Source of the DNA: Persicaria tinctoria | Lineage: Eukaryota > Streptophyta > Magnoliopsida > Caryophyllales > Polygonaceae | DNA: 64,000 bases | Assembly (NCBI GenBank): GCA_037127255.1 | Contig: JBANSL010000001.1 | Coordinates: 37,005,001 to 37,069,000 of the forward strand | Direction: 5' to 3' | Shown: positions 53,579 to 64,000 of the stretch, one piece after another | Layout: each line of letters begins with the position of its first letter | How positions within the stretch are numbered: position 1 is the stretch's first letter | Position numbers and translations under genes: made by a program | Notes under the pieces: generated by a model | Seen by the model: the letters and a program-made list of their open reading frames with translations, nothing else | What the model was told of the DNA's origin: nothing | The model's database searches: none

Positions 53579-54223
53579 CTAAAAGGGTGATCGACATAGT
53601 GGACAAATGGGTTGATACGATGCCCACTCTAGAAGACACCCTGTGTGGAAGGTATGATCACACAGTGTCCGAATGCTCGGCATTGATGGCAGCATCTGAT
53701 CAAGACATATTGAGCACTGGTCCCAATCCTGTTCTGGTTGAGGTGGCTCTTGTAAATTGCCATTTTGGTCTGCATTTTCTGGAGAAGCTGGGGGATCCAC
53801 ATCCTCTTCAGAGTTGATGCTCATCTCAGATTGAGAGCTTGAATCGGAGCTCATGTCATTTTTAGAGTCTTCAATGTAACGTACATCGATAATGAGATCT
53901 GGGCAGAGACCATATTCAACGAACTCAACATCGCCTGAAAACCACCTGTGAGTAGAATCCATTAACATCAGGTTGGCTACTTGAGTTCGAACCACAACAG
54001 TGACCCCTGCTTCATGTAACACCTTATCACATTGTTCATAAGTCATCGGCAACCCATTCCACTCAGTGAAATGGTCCAGGAACAGCTCAGGGATTCTTTC
54101 AGAATTAATAGCCACGTGCAATGTGCTAGGTCAATACACAGGCGTCTGCCTTGGTGTGATTACCACTTCAAAAGAGCCGACAGTGTAATGGTAACCAATT
54201 TGAGTTATAGTTGGAAGTGCCAT
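53579..54223 (-). pseudogene. RING-H2 finger gene, copy 2 (nonsense at codon 31)
   Basis: The ATG at 54223 starts MALPTITQIGYHYTVGSFEV, and codon 31 is TGA (54131-54133). The same frame then stays open to 53579, with a Met at 54121. The C-terminal RING-H2 is complete (CSICLDQMLPS, LCDHTFHTGC, CPLC). The middle is Asp/Glu/Ser-rich. A protein from Met 54121 (180 residues) would keep the RING, so a shortened but active form is possible. It is probably an E3 ligase fragment; its target is unknown. Confidence 0.72.
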
Positions 54224-54674
54224 CTAAGGATACAAAACATACAGAAATAAAATAAATATACACTCATATAACTTGCTGAAATCAAAACACTAACCGACTG
54301 AAAGATGATGAAAAACTCATCTAAAATCATGAAAAAAACAAAATAAAACTTGCTGGAAAAATGTAAAAACCCTAACTGATTGTATAAAGTTTGCAGGAGA
54401 ACGAAAGGGAGAGAACTACATAAGAAAGGGTGCACCTTGTGAAGAAAACTCCGGAAAGAGGAAGAGCGTATGGAGGACGACGAAAAGACTTAGAGAGACG
54501 GTAATGGGGAAGAGAGTGAAAAGGGTTGAAATGACGTTGGACTCTTGAAGAAACAATGAAGAACACCGCCTTAAATAAAGTAACTGAATTGGGCCAACTT
54601 CTTTGATCATGAAATGGGACACGGTCTCCTGTCTTGAGGTTTAAAATAACCTAACCACCAATTTCATCCAAATC

Positions 54675-55315
54675 CAATTGTTGTGCAAAATTTAACCTAT
54701 TGTTCAACAAAAATAAGATCATGTTGAGCAAATTTCCACAAATCGACTATGGTGTGCAATTTAATTCTAATTATGGCCAAAAAAAGGACAACATCATGAA
54801 AAAAATATATTTAAAAATTCAAAAATTATATTAAGGAAAAATAATATCATATTGGGCACAAATTCACAAAGATCAATTGTTGTGCAAAATTTAACCTTTT
54901 TTTCAACAAAAATATGATCATCTTGAGCAAATTTTCACCAATCGACCATGGTATGCAATTTCATTCTAACGATGACAAAAAAAAGGCAGCATCGTAAAAA
55001 AAAATATATTTAAAGATTCAAAAATTATATTAAGGAAAAATAAGATCATATTGGGCACAAATTCACAAAGATCAATTGTTTTGCAAAATTTAACCTATTG
55101 TTCAGCAGAAATATGATCATGTTGAGCAAATTTTCGCCAATCGACCATGGTATGAAATTTAATTCGAACGATGACCAAAAATAAGACAGCAGCATAAGAA
55201 AATATATATTTAAAAATTCAAAAATTATATTAAGGAAAAATAGGATCATAATGAGAAAAAAATCACAAAGATCAATTTTTGTGCAAAATTTAACCTATTG
55301 TTCAGCAAAATACAA
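54675..55315. repeat. 199-bp tandem repeat, about 3.2 copies
   Basis: Units start CAATTGTTGTGCAAAATTTA at 54675, 54874, 55073 and 55273 (periods 199, 199, 200). They are A/T-rich and carry conserved blocks 'gttgagcaaattt' and 'caaaaattatattaaggaaaaata'. They are non-coding. Confidence 0.95.
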
Positions 55316-55482
55316 CAACAGTCTCAACACTGCTTTAAACTAACATCAGTGTCACCGCTATTTTCGTACTTAGGCACCTGGTGTCAGCCCATAATGTTCA
55401 CTTATCTATTTTGAGCACTTAATTTGTCAGATTACATCCAAACTTCCCCATTTACACAACAACAACCTATCTAATACTGGTT
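55316..55482. other. 3' flank of the minus-strand Ulp1 gene
   Basis: It contains the third copy of the dispersed GTGTCASCGCTA repeat (55343). No gene is seen. Confidence 0.5.
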
Positions 55483-58400
55483 CTAAAATTTAAAACTCCA
55501 AGTTTCTTTGATCAGATCTGCACACATGAGTTCTCTGAAATGAAAGATCTTTTCGTTGTTGAAATTTTTAACATCTCCCCCAAATATAGAAGCTTCAATC
55601 GATTTTAATGTAAATACACCACATGAAGCCCTGTAGACAAAGAAAGAAACAATGTAATGTAAGAACATAAATAACAAGTATCTAAACGTAACCAAAGAAC
55701 AAAACAAGATAACAAATACATACCCAGTAGAATCATGCATTAACCTAGGAACCATGTATAGCTGGAAAGGAGAGGAATCGAAGTTTTCAAATAGCCCAAC
55801 CTTTGCCAAATGAATTGGGAGCCAACTAGCAAACGGTTGCAATTGTTCTTCAAGAACACCTTCCCTAACAGCAGGGACATTGCAATCGAACACGCTGATT
55901 ACCCTATCCTCGATTTTAATCTCCAACGCCACCCAGTGCTTGTTTATCATGTTGAAAATTGTGTAGATTTTCTTTACAGATGCCCATGGCTTCCCATATT
56001 CAGCAGGGCACGTACCGACAAAATACTCCTCGGTACTGGATTCAAGATCTATGTCTTCCCGATAACTTAAAGCATAGTCAGGAAGGTACTTCGGATAAAA
56101 TAGCCAATCAAGAACAAGAACATCTCGATACTTGACAGGGTCCTCATGAATGCACTTCCTAATGTGAATCAAACCTGCTTCTAGATGCTAAACAAAGTAA
56201 TAATGTTGTAACTAATACAATAACAACACCATTTCATACAAAATACTAAACATAAAAATAAACCATATCTTTGATTCTTTACGAGTCCATAAATAAATTC
56301 ATGATCTTCCGAGCTGATCAATGATTTCTTAGGGGCATGCTTTGACATCCTCACTTTCTTCACTTCCTCAACTGGACCATACAAGAATGTACTGTTTGAT
56401 GGGATAAGATTGGAAGCCTTTAGTTGGTCAACTTCGATTTGGATTGCAGGATCCTTGGCGACCAAATCCCAATCAACACCTGCACCCTTGTCATCATCAT
56501 TGTCGGACAGACAAATGTACTTTTCCAGGGATGGGTCAACCGTAACTCAGCAACTTTACCACCAGCGCCTTTGCTTTCACACTTTTTAGATTGAGGCACT
56601 TCAGCTGAAGTTGCTGGAATCCCAACCTCATCTCCAAGAACCTTAAATTCGCTGTCAGCAAAAACAGGTGGAGACTCCTTACCCACTCCTGGAACCTTAG
56701 TACTTACTGATGGCAAAGACACGGGCACAACATCACCAGAAGCGGGACATGATTTCAATATTAACTCCTCGTCAGGGAAAGACTGCTGAAGATCAGACAC
56801 AACATCATTCAAAATTTTGTTCACATCTTCAACAACAGCCTTCACAGGTGTGGCCTGGGGTTCACCACCACTGACGCGTTCATCACCACCTCTCGCAGGA
56901 GTGCCGTCAGGCTTGCCAGGAACGTGTTTATCATCAGCATTCATAGATGTGTCCTGGGACTTACCACCCCTGACATGTTCACCATCAACTATCGCAGGAG
57001 AACTCGCAGACTTACCAGCAATGTGCTTATCATCAGCCTTCACAGGTGTGCCCTGACACTTACCACCACTGGCGCTTTCATCATCAACTCCCGTAGGAGA
57101 GCTCGTAGACTTACCAGCAATGTGCTTATCATGAGCCTTCACAGGTGTGTCTTGACACTTAGCACCACTAACACTTTCGTCATCAACTTTTGCAAAAGTG
57201 TCCTTAACATCAGGCTTGACAGGGTTTGACTGCAACCTCTCAAACAAAGCCTCATAATTAGCAACCATAACCTCAAGCTCATCGTACCTCTTCGCCATCT
57301 CACCAAACACTTGAAGGCTCTCATTCAACTCAACAATCTTTGTTTCAATTGCATCAACCCTCGCAGACAATAGATGCATAATTTTAGGGACCTCTTCAAG
57401 CTTCTCAATCCTCCTATAAATCTCCTTCACCCAGTTAGGATGAGATGGGAGAGAAGAAGCAAAAGCATCACCATGCATTTTGGGAGGCAACTCACAAGTT
57501 GAATCATCGTTAGCATCCATTTGAGGAAAAACATCTTCAATATCTTCCACTTTCTCTGATGACACTGTTATTTTGTCAGCTTCATCACTTGAAATGCGAA
57601 CATCTTCATTTTCACAAGTAGCAGATGTTTGCCCAAGCACAGACCGCACATCAACAAAATCATGTGCTTCAACACTCCCCAAGGGTGACCTCTGTCCAGA
57701 AGGGGTCGGTACATCACCCTCTCCATCACTGTCACCAGAAGGTGTCTCGACTCCTTCAACGGTGTCACCACAATCAATGACATCTGCAAGCTCGGCCAAA
57801 ACATATAGCCTCGCAGTTTGACAAGCATCCAATTTATCGGATTTAGGGGAATGGGTGTCAACGGCCAATACATCAACCTTGTCTTCGCAAACAGGAACTT
57901 CACCACAAGATTTGGAAGAATGGGTATCGGCAGTAAAATCTTCACCCTTGTCATCACCAACACTGACTTCACAATCAGATGTAGAGACTGCAACATGAAT
58001 ATCTACGGGCTCCACTCCATGGGAAACCTCAGTATCAACAACAGAAACCGAAGGAATAACAAAAGACATGTCAACAATACTATCATATACTGGCCTACCA
58101 CTACCCACACCACCGTTCTTCTTCACCTTATACCTTCGTTGATAGACAATATTCAGCGGGACATCATCTTCTAATATATCACATGAATAACTACCCAACC
58201 GACATCTCTTGGAAGGTGAAGCGACCACATAAACCTCCTTATGCAAATTTGTGTCAGCAGTAACTCTCTTCACGTCCTTAGAAGGAATAACTCTACCACC
58301 TGTCCTCACTGCTGAAGCCTTTTGTCGAGGAGTCTTTACATCACTCTTGATAGATTTTTTACGGTCTAAAGCAATGTATGGATTGAATAGAACACGACTT

Positions 58401-60638
58401 GTAGAACCACCCCTCCTCAGGGGAACACGTTCCTCTGAGGTATCGCTGGACTCCACCTTCTGTTTCTTTTTACCACCCATCCCTCTAGTGGAAGATTTCC
58501 TCTTCTTTGAGGTCCCTACATCTTCTTTATCCCCCTCAGGGAAAACTTCAAAAGCAGTTTCAAAGGACTTACCATCCTGTTTCTTTCTAGCAGCCTTGCC
58601 TCTCTTCAAATGTGTCTTCGTCTTTGAGGTCTCACCTTCATCATGTTTCGGCAAGACATTAGCTTCTTCATCCTCAACCTGGAGAGCCCTGTTTGAAAAC
58701 TTAGCTTCATATGCTCTTCTACAAACACGACGACTCTCATACAAAGTCGTATCAACAGGTCCAGAAACTATTTCTTCAACTGATGCATCAACTACTGTAT
58801 CAACTACATCATCAGCTTTTTTACCAGCAAACGACATCCTTTCGGTGCGTGCAAACTCCCCATAAATAGAGAACAACGGAGTCTGGACAAAACGCATGTA
58901 TCAGAATAAAAACCAAAAGATGCATCAAATAAAAATGTTATTTCAGAGAGAAAATATAAAATTATTACCAAATCGCCATGAAAGAACTTCTCAGCTTCAG
59001 CGTATACTTGGCTATAATCACATTGCCAGTGCAACAAGTATGGATCTCTATCAGGCATCATAAAATTACAGTCAAAATTAACGGAGATAGCTGGAAAAGC
59101 TTCTAATATCCAAGCCTGTTACAAAAGAAAACTCGTTATGACACTACAAAACAATATTTAAATAATGCTCAAATAAGCATTAAAGTTGTGCTGACACAGA
59201 CAAAAAAATGATGACATAAGACATGCAATAACTAAAGCACAATACCTGGAATGCAAGGCAATACCCATACATTTGATAAGAACCCCTAACCCCATTCCGA
59301 TCTGCAACAGAAGAACTCTTCAATGACTTCAACAAACGGGTGTATGACTCTCTACCCCAAGGATATAGTTCAAACTCCTTCTCATTGCACGCAAGAGATA
59401 AGAATTGTGCACTTACAACTTCTGACCTCCTATAAACAATTAACCTCTCAATCAGCAACAACTTTGTTATAATCAACTTCTTCTTAGACATCTTTTTCTC
59501 ATATATGAAACGATCAAGTAACTCATCATGAGTCATTTTCTTCTGCCCAAAAAATTCAAATATTGACACTTTCTTTGGGATATTACAAACACGGTCTTCA
59601 CAAGGAAGGCCTGTAATAACATGAAACTCAGCAATTGAAAAACGTGCAAGATGTCCCCCAACTCTAAACCACAACTCATTCTCTTTTTATGTTTGTACTT
59701 GATGGAGCACCATTTGATGCATAAGCTGAAAATTCGTCACCATTTTGGTGCCTTGCGTCAGCACTCATCCAACGCAACTTTTTTGCAGAGTATTGTAGTG
59801 AGAAGGACACAAATGCTCCTTGATCAGATCACAGACAGAAGGATATGAATATATGTTGGATCTACAACGAAATCGCTCAGAAACAGGAATGCAATATTCC
59901 AAACCCTAATCAATAACAGACAATTGAGCACAAAAACAACCATCAGATTAAGAAAAAACTACAACTTGCTCATCAAACTAAAAAATAACTTACATCAGAA
60001 CCAGGATAAGAGGTGGATGAATCAGAAGATTGAGCTCCTGCAAGAAACAACATACGGAACAATGTAAATATACAGTAAGAGAATCCGTGATGATAAAAAC
60101 AACCATAAACAATAACAATAAAATGTTACAAAGACATAGTAAAATAACAACAACATCACAAAACACAACACAAAATACAAAATCCAAACACAGACATTGT
60201 TGGAAATACAATAAACTAACACAAAACCAGAAAGTGTCAGCCCCATACACATGAACATAGCATCAGATAAGTACACTATCATCAACACAAACAATCCAAA
60301 GCATGGAAAACAGACAGTTTCAGTCCCATATACATGAACATAGCATCAAATAAGTACACGAAGAACACTAAAAAGGCACTTAAAAAGTGCCACACCGCAA
60401 AATTGACGGAAAGAAATAGTTAAAATCAACGAATTTACATATGCAACTTGCATAAACTACGGAAAGTACTAAAAAACGCACATAAAAATGCCTATAAAGC
60501 ATCGATTTAACCATAGATTGTCAATATTATAATGATAAAACAATAAAATCAACATAAACAAACTTAATCCAAAACCCTAGCACGAAAAATTTCGTAAAAA
60601 TCCCCCAAATTTATACCTGAGCTGCTGGATGACGACAT
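55483..60638 (-). pseudogene. Ulp1-protease gene with DUF1985 domain, triad present but damaged
   Basis: Exons, 5' to 3': 60617-60638 (MSSSSSS), 59994-60037, about 59246-59861 (DUF1985: ELWFRVGGHLARFSIAEFHV, TGLPC), 58969-59115 (WILEAFPAISVNF), 58882 to about 56530 (a ~780-residue charged, disordered linker with KKRK-type basic runs and Gly/Asp-rich repeats). After these come about 56530-56264, 55724-56174 and 55483-55630. The last exons carry the C48 triad: His in NKHWVALEI, Asp in VFDCN, Cys in ASCGVFTLKS. Ulp1-type enzymes cleave SUMO conjugates. Two in-frame stops in the DUF1985 exon and a frameshift near 56540 suggest a pseudogene, though unrecognised splicing could explain one. Related genes ride in Mutator-like elements. 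Confidence 0.72.
56900..57180 (-). repeat. Short tandem repeats in the Ulp1 linker
   Basis: Within the linker exon, units of about 32-34 codons repeat: KxDDKHIAGKSxSSP with V-D-x-E and GGKCQxTPVKA, four to five times. Both DNA and protein are repeated. This is a disordered, variable-length region, and no domain is recognised. Confidence 0.75.
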
Positions 60639-60961
60639 TGAATTAAAATACGAAATCTCTGAACTTTACCGAAGCAAGGAAGAACAATCGAGCGAATCAA
60701 GCCGGAAAAAGCACCAAGCCAGAAAAGGAACAACGAACCAAGCCAGCGAACGCAAGATGAAAAACTTCGAGCAAAGAGAGAGTTCGAAAGAGGAGGAAAT
60801 CCATTTTCTCAGAAACAGGAAAAACTGTCCGTACAAAGCGAAATTAGGTATATATAGGGGCCATTTTGCTAAATTGTCCAAATACGCGACCATTATGCAA
60901 AAACGTCCAAATAAAGTGCCTATTTTGCAAATTTTTTCTTTATTTAACTACTCACCATCAT
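60639..60961 (-). promoter_or_regulatory. 5' leader and promoter of the Ulp1 gene; possible Mutator-type terminus
   Basis: A GC-richer leader (60640-60840) follows a TATA-like 'aggtatatatag' (60846). 60855-60945 has 'ggggccattttgc', 'aaattgtccaaat', 'aaacgtccaaat' and 'gcctattttgcaaat', a style seen in Mutator-like terminal repeats. No matching inverted copy is found near 46430, so the assignment is tentative. Confidence 0.35.
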
Positions 60962-63629
60962 CATACGTGATACATGCATGCCTATATAGGATGAGGGATC
61001 AATGGTGTGTACGTATTTTTTTTGTTCAATTCATTCAACGTCTTTTATATGTTATCGATTGTGTATGTTAATTTTAATTTATTTTACGGCAATTATCTCC
61101 TTAAGTGGAAACGCATATAGTGAATATCTGTCTTTATAGAGATAAATTAACATTTGTTGAGCATGAACAAATTTATCCCCTGAAGTGGATAAACATATAA
61201 ACCTAAATCGTTCTCGAAGAAATGAAAATTATCCCTCAAAGAGGATGCATGTTAAGAAATTTGAAATTTATAAAATGAGTCTCATTATTTTATTGGTGCA
61301 TTTTTGTCCCTAAAGTGACACTATTCATGCATTCCCTCTCATAAATGAGTGATAAGTTTTTTCAATAAATGAAAAGAAAAATAATGCCCAGAAGTGTATG
61401 AGCTTTATTACAACAACTATTGAAGTGAATGCTTATAAAGACAAATATAAGAGATTGAAGACTCTAATGAATTTTTATGAACTCTAGAAGAGTAAAGTAT
61501 TTTTCTTTATGTTATTATATTTGGTATAACCTTGATTAATTTGTGTAATGTCAGGATGGTCTATGTTATATGTCTGATTTATATGCAGAGTTTTATGGGG
61601 TTTCGACATGCATTATAAATTGTTGATTACTAGGGGCAATTGAAAGATTTGGCTCCACTGAGCCAAAGGGACCCATCCATGTTATATGCTCAGTTAAAGA
61701 GCATTTCTTAATTGAAGGCTTTTTGGTACGTATGTATGTTGAGCTTGCAATCGGATAAGCCTAAATTTCATATGGTAAATTTTGAGTTATTTATGACTTG
61801 ATCATCTATACGTAATTTTTCTAGATGGATTAATATCATATATTTCCATGACAATTAAAGAAGTGAATGCATCTGAAGTGGATAATTAGAGGTGTGTGTT
61901 AGAAACATGTTTACACCTATGTATAATACATTTGTTGGCATGAAAGATTATATTGAATAAAGGAATCCAGATGATCCAACGCTGATGATTCTAATGCAAC
62001 CATGACTATGGGTTTGTTTGAAGTTCCATTTTTCTATCTAAGGTATGTTAATAGCGTTTTAAATAATTTTCATGGTTTCTCATTTGAGTACATATTTTTG
62101 GTTTGGTTTTCAAGTATAGACATTGACATGTTTCCCGAAGAAACCATTATGGGTATATATATTGCCAATTTAACTTGATAAAATTAGTTCACGAGAGCCC
62201 AAAGACTCTTTATTTTGGAATCTTGTTCTTAATCTACTTGGGTATGGTAGAACTCAAATAAATAGCTAGCTAAATGACCTATGGTTCATAACAACCTCTT
62301 TTATTGCCAGATGCAATATATATTGTTACCTCTAGCAGAGGACATAGCAGAGAACATAAAGAGGATACGGTGTGCGCGACCGTTGTTGGGATACTGGTCA
62401 TAGTTTTGAAAATGATTATAGATAATCATGTATGAGTCGACTCCCACATCAAGGAGAATGTGGAAGAACAAGTCAAAGTTGATGGTTTGCCTAATTTGGA
62501 TTTGTAATCTCCCAAACAGTGAACGAATCATTGTATGAAAATATTAGAATGGCTTAGAAATTGGTATCTGATGATATGGAAAACCTGAAGTTTTCGGGAT
62601 GAAATAACTAATAAGTATTTGTATAAAGTCTATAAAAGACATAATTAAATCTTATACATAGCTCCAGAAGTGCATCAAATTAGTCCTCGAAGGCCTATTG
62701 ATATAATCAATCAGTAAACTCATATGAGAAGATGACTCTAGAAGAGCGTCAAAACACTCTAAAGGGAATGAGTGATGATAGATAAATTGAGATCATAATA
62801 GTCAATGGAGAACTAATAATTGCCAGAAGCAGTGGCTTTCCCCTAGTTGAGGATGTAAAAAGGGGATCCAACATAATAAATAGATTACCCATTTTGTCAA
62901 TATGGATGTGACATGGAAATGCTATCAATGAAATTGATATGTTGGATAAATGAACAATGAGAAGTTGACGATTAAATCAACCAAGTGAAGTCGTTACTTA
63001 TGAGATTATCATTTAGGATAATGCTAATACATGGGATGACCCAGGAGAGTAATCAATAATAGCTAATAAACAAGCATGAATATCAAGAGCTTGATTCGAT
63101 TTTGGTCAACAATATAATAAATTCTCCTTTGAAATTTATCTCCAGGAGAGAGTTTTATGTTCGGCATAGGCACCAAAAATCTCCCAAGATTACACTAAGT
63201 TGTTGTAAACCAAAAAGGTCGATGTATATGAGGGATTAAGTCCCCATAGATGATCAAGTACTTATAGTTTATCACATATGATAAAATACTCGGTATTTAG
63301 GGGGAGAGGAAAAGGAGATCAAGAAGTAACATGTTGCATGGAAGAGAAGTGAACCGAAAGTTCGATGATATGTCCACTAGTATAAAACTCTTGAAGAGTT
63401 TTCATGAACATTGACAGTGTTAGAATTGATTATGAGTTGTCTTGAAATGACCATATCCTTGATTATCCAATAAGCAGAGGATTAGTTGGAAATTAGTTGA
63501 AAGCTCTAAAAATATATCGACATGTGGTTCGAGTGTACAAAGAGAGATATATTACAATATAAAGACAAATGATCTTTTCATCTTTGATTAGATTGTGAAA
63601 GGATATTAAGGGTCCAGAAGTATCATGTC
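60962..63629. other. A/T-rich decayed element sequence without a readable gene
   Basis: I see no credible coding region. Short motifs of the type CC(A/T)GAAGTG or CTGAAGTGGAT recur (for example 61171, 61390, 61888, 62665, 63612), as do TCTAGAAGAG forms (61482, 62740). These suggest one decayed repetitive element. It is probably the 5' part of the copia remnant that follows. Confidence 0.4.
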
Positions 63630-64000
63630 TTTATAAAATTGGTGATTTATATGCTAAATTGAGGGGGAGAAAAGTTGTACTCTTTTCCTTAACTTTGGTT
63701 TTTGTCCCATTTGGGTTTTCCAAAGCAAGATTTTTAACGAGGCAACTCCCCTAATAAGGATACATTGTATATCCCAAATTCTAGAGAGAAATAATTAATG
63801 TAAAGATGGATTATTTAAACATGAAGTTTTTGGACCTGTAGCTCCAACATTGAAAAGTGTAGTACCAATTTGTTTTAAATGGGTATTCATACAAAGGAAA
63901 ATATAAAGCCAAATTGATTGCACAAAAGTCCATTAAAGTTTACATGATAATGTATTCACCAGGAGTGAATATAATTTTGGCTCCAAATGTAAATGATGGA
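63630..64000 (+). mobile_element. Ty1/copia remnant (LTR-like piece and RT start)
   Basis: 63655-63745 (a 'gagggggaga' purine tract, then 'tgtactcttttcc', 'tttttgtcccatttgggtttt', 'tttttaacgaggcaactcccc') matches the polypurine tract and R region of a copia LTR in style. From 63805 the reading KHEVFGPVAPTLKSVVPIC and then FKWVFIQRK matches the start of the copia RT domain. Stops interrupt it. The window ends inside the RT. An LTR-like piece before RT means the order is rearranged or two remnants are joined. Confidence 0.55.

Larger units (their letters stand above)
52080..54560 (-). repeat. Tandem segmental duplication holding two RING-H2 genes
   Basis: Two units (about 52080-53280 and 53400-54560) share the same layout: RING ORF, a first exon start (MAFPTYTEL or MALPTITQI), and a leader with 'aaaaaccctaact'. 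They are well diverged, so the duplication is old. Confidence 0.65.

Noticed and set aside
55483..60638. Fully intact SUMO protease gene
   Set aside because: In-frame stops in the DUF1985 exon and a frameshift near 56540 argue against it, although the catalytic triad is present.

Overview
This window is plant nuclear DNA, most likely from a eudicot. It is almost entirely nested transposable elements. The evidence is Athila- and Tat-type Ty3/gypsy elements with tRNA-type primer sites, an L1 LINE with a C-terminal RNase H, a tRNA-headed SINE, Stowaway-like MITEs, a CACTA transposon carrying pieces of plant genes, and DUF1985/Ulp1-type genes known from plant Mutator-like elements. I cannot name the species. 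I see no gene that looks like an intact single-copy host gene.

Layout. 1-10834: an Athila-family LTR in + orientation is split near its 3' end by a complete element of the same family in the opposite direction (element A, 1545-10739). A has 2147-bp LTRs and a GGGAG target duplication. Its only protein is a Gag-protease fused to the end of integrase. 10835-14860: 5' part of a Tat-type element (element B, minus strand), with broken gag and a 2.46-kb LTR. 14861-18900: decayed LINE coding sequence (+ strand), split by a TIR-like element (15573-16826) that itself holds a solo LTR, a MITE and a SINE. 18905-21183: LTR and MITE debris. 21190-46427: an old, larger Athila element (element C, minus strand) with gag, pol and an env-position ORF. 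Its 3' LTR carries a 4.9-kb CACTA element (21628-26543) holding fragments of an alpha-xylosidase gene and a SNF2 helicase gene. Its 3' internal region carries a nearly complete LINE (28909-35230). 46427-60960: an accessory block with two Ulp1-protease-like genes (one dead, one with its catalytic triad but damaged), a small coiled-coil-like gene, two tandem RING-H2 genes each broken differently, and a 199-bp tandem repeat. The block looks like the cargo of a large Mutator-like element. 60960-64000: AT-rich remains of a Ty1/copia element.

The most unusual signal is a short CpG motif, TCGA-NN-TCGA. It recurs at 20-21 bp steps, about two helical turns, in the LTRs, leaders and coding regions of both Athila elements. 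In element A it also occurs as pairs inside a ~92-bp tandem array. The motif is read in different protein frames in different places, and in element C it shows CpG decay. This points to a nucleic-acid-level role or origin rather than a purely protein one. Clusters of it flank the RT-RNase H block in C, and that block is missing in A.

Together the elements describe a history: an Athila family with autonomous-type (C) and gag-only (A) members, repeated nested insertion, and capture of host gene pieces by DNA transposons. Coordinates come from reading the sequence by eye; splice sites and ancient boundaries are approximate.
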